DNA from: Rhodospirillaceae bacterium TMED167 | GTDB taxonomy: Bacteria; Pseudomonadota; Alphaproteobacteria; Rhodospirillales_A; UBA2165 | Direction: 5' to 3' | DNA: 6,472 bases | Assembly: GCA_002170915.1 (NCBI GenBank) | Contig: NHHQ01000062.1 | Location: forward strand, 20,876-27,347 | In this document: in pieces, positions 6,294-6,472 of the stretch | Position numbering within the stretch: position 1 is the stretch's first letter | Layout: each line of letters opens with the position of its first letter | Program-made: the position numbers and the translations under genes | Notes under the pieces: generated by a model | Seen by the model: the letters and a program-made list of their open reading frames with translations, nothing else | What the model was told of the DNA's origin: nothing | Database searches by the model: none

Positions 6294-6459
6294 AAACAGT
6301 CACGTGCGTAGTTCCTGATGGGCGCGGGTTGTTATTATCTTTGTTTATCACCTCCCACTTGCAAGAGATTTTGATCATTTTTCGGCAATTTGAAAGCCGC
6401 GCCGGAGCCAGCGAGCATTCCTGCAATAAACAGAATGACAAAAACATTCACGTGATGAG
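6294..6459. repeat. Imperfect 18-base direct repeat centred on CACGTG
   Basis: Bases 6294-6311 and 6442-6459 agree at 14 of 18 positions: both read AAACA, one differing base, TCACGTG, three differing bases, then AG. Each holds the palindrome CACGTG (6301-6306 and 6449-6454). They flank the minus-strand reading frame closely. They could be paired binding sites for a regulator, but two copies in A/T-varied noncoding DNA can also arise by chance. Confidence 0.3.
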
Positions 6460-6472
6460 AGGTGATTACCGT
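6335..6472 (-). CDS. Unidentified partial reading frame at the window edge, one hydrophobic segment
   Basis: On the minus strand, 45 codons stay open from the window end to a TAA at 6335-6337. The product reads TVITSHHVNVFVILFIAGML and continues AGSGAAFKLPKND to a polar end GGDKQR. The stretch VFVILFIAGMLAG looks like one membrane helix or a signal-peptide core. It is either the C-terminus of a longer gene entering from outside the window or a 38-residue protein from GTG at 6451. No Shine-Dalgarno is seen before that GTG, which favours the first reading. The gene would converge on the atp operon. I do not recognise a family, and 45 open codons can occur by chance. Confidence 0.3.
   Translation of the reverse strand, partial: TVITSHHVNVFVILFIAGMLAGSGAAFKLPKNDQNLLQVGGDKQR

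Larger units (their letters stand above)
5938..6334. other. Region of about 400 bases without a convincing protein gene
   Basis: After the atpF stop this stretch holds the weak terminator and the stem-closed segment at 6040-6162, listed separately. It also holds a GCCCCA/TGGGGC hairpin (6232-6237 with 6248-6253, 10-base loop, no T-run after it) and two copies of TGGCGATC (6256-6263 and 6284-6291). The short reading frames on both strands have no ribosome-binding site and no recognisable domain. I see no tRNA, SRP RNA, RNase P RNA or tmRNA signature. Confidence 0.6.

Noticed and set aside
6124..6318. Plus-strand frame of 64 residues
   Set aside because: No Shine-Dalgarno before its ATG, no family resemblance, and it starts inside the structured segment.
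6347..6466. ATCACCTC and GAGGTGAT as an inverted repeat
   Set aside because: An 8-base match over about 100 bases is expected by chance in a region of this size, and the flanks do not extend the pairing.

Overview
The window reads as chromosomal housekeeping DNA from an alphaproteobacterium. Three things point there: an SMC protein with the alphaproteobacterial type of head and hinge, an Fo-only ATP synthase operon in the order atpI-atpB-atpE-atpX(b')-atpF(b) with no F1 genes attached, and subunit a and c sequences of the alphaproteobacterial/mitochondrial type. The c subunit looks most like those of the Rhodospirillales as I remember them. No transposase, integrase, CRISPR array, tRNA or rRNA gene is visible.

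Layout. Bases 1-3282 (+) hold most of smc, the chromosome-organising ATPase. The reading frame is already open at base 1 and about 60 N-terminal residues with the Walker A motif lie outside the window. A weak intrinsic terminator overlaps the smc stop codon. An A/T-rich stretch and a strong sigma70-type promoter (TTGACA, 17 bp, TATGGT) follow. Bases 3475-5937 (+) carry the Fo operon: atpI (assembly factor), atpB (a), atpE (c), atpX (b') and atpF (b). The genes are closely spaced, with small hairpins on both sides of atpE and an ATGA stop/start overlap between b' and b. A weak terminator-like hairpin plus T-run lies about 60 bases after atpF.

Bases 5938-6334 contain no convincing protein gene. 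They do hold a 123-base segment (6040-6162) closed by a long imperfect stem, a candidate small structured RNA or a small inverted-repeat element. The last 138 bases are open on the minus strand as the end of an unidentified short or truncated reading frame with one hydrophobic segment, converging on the atp operon.

How the genes work together. The Fo products form the membrane motor: the c ring and subunit a carry protons, b and b' form a heterodimeric stalk that holds F1, and AtpI helps c-ring assembly. The F1 genes must be elsewhere, as is usual in this class. smc is an independent neighbour. I see no clear undescribed system. The stretch after atpF is the only part the known genes do not explain.
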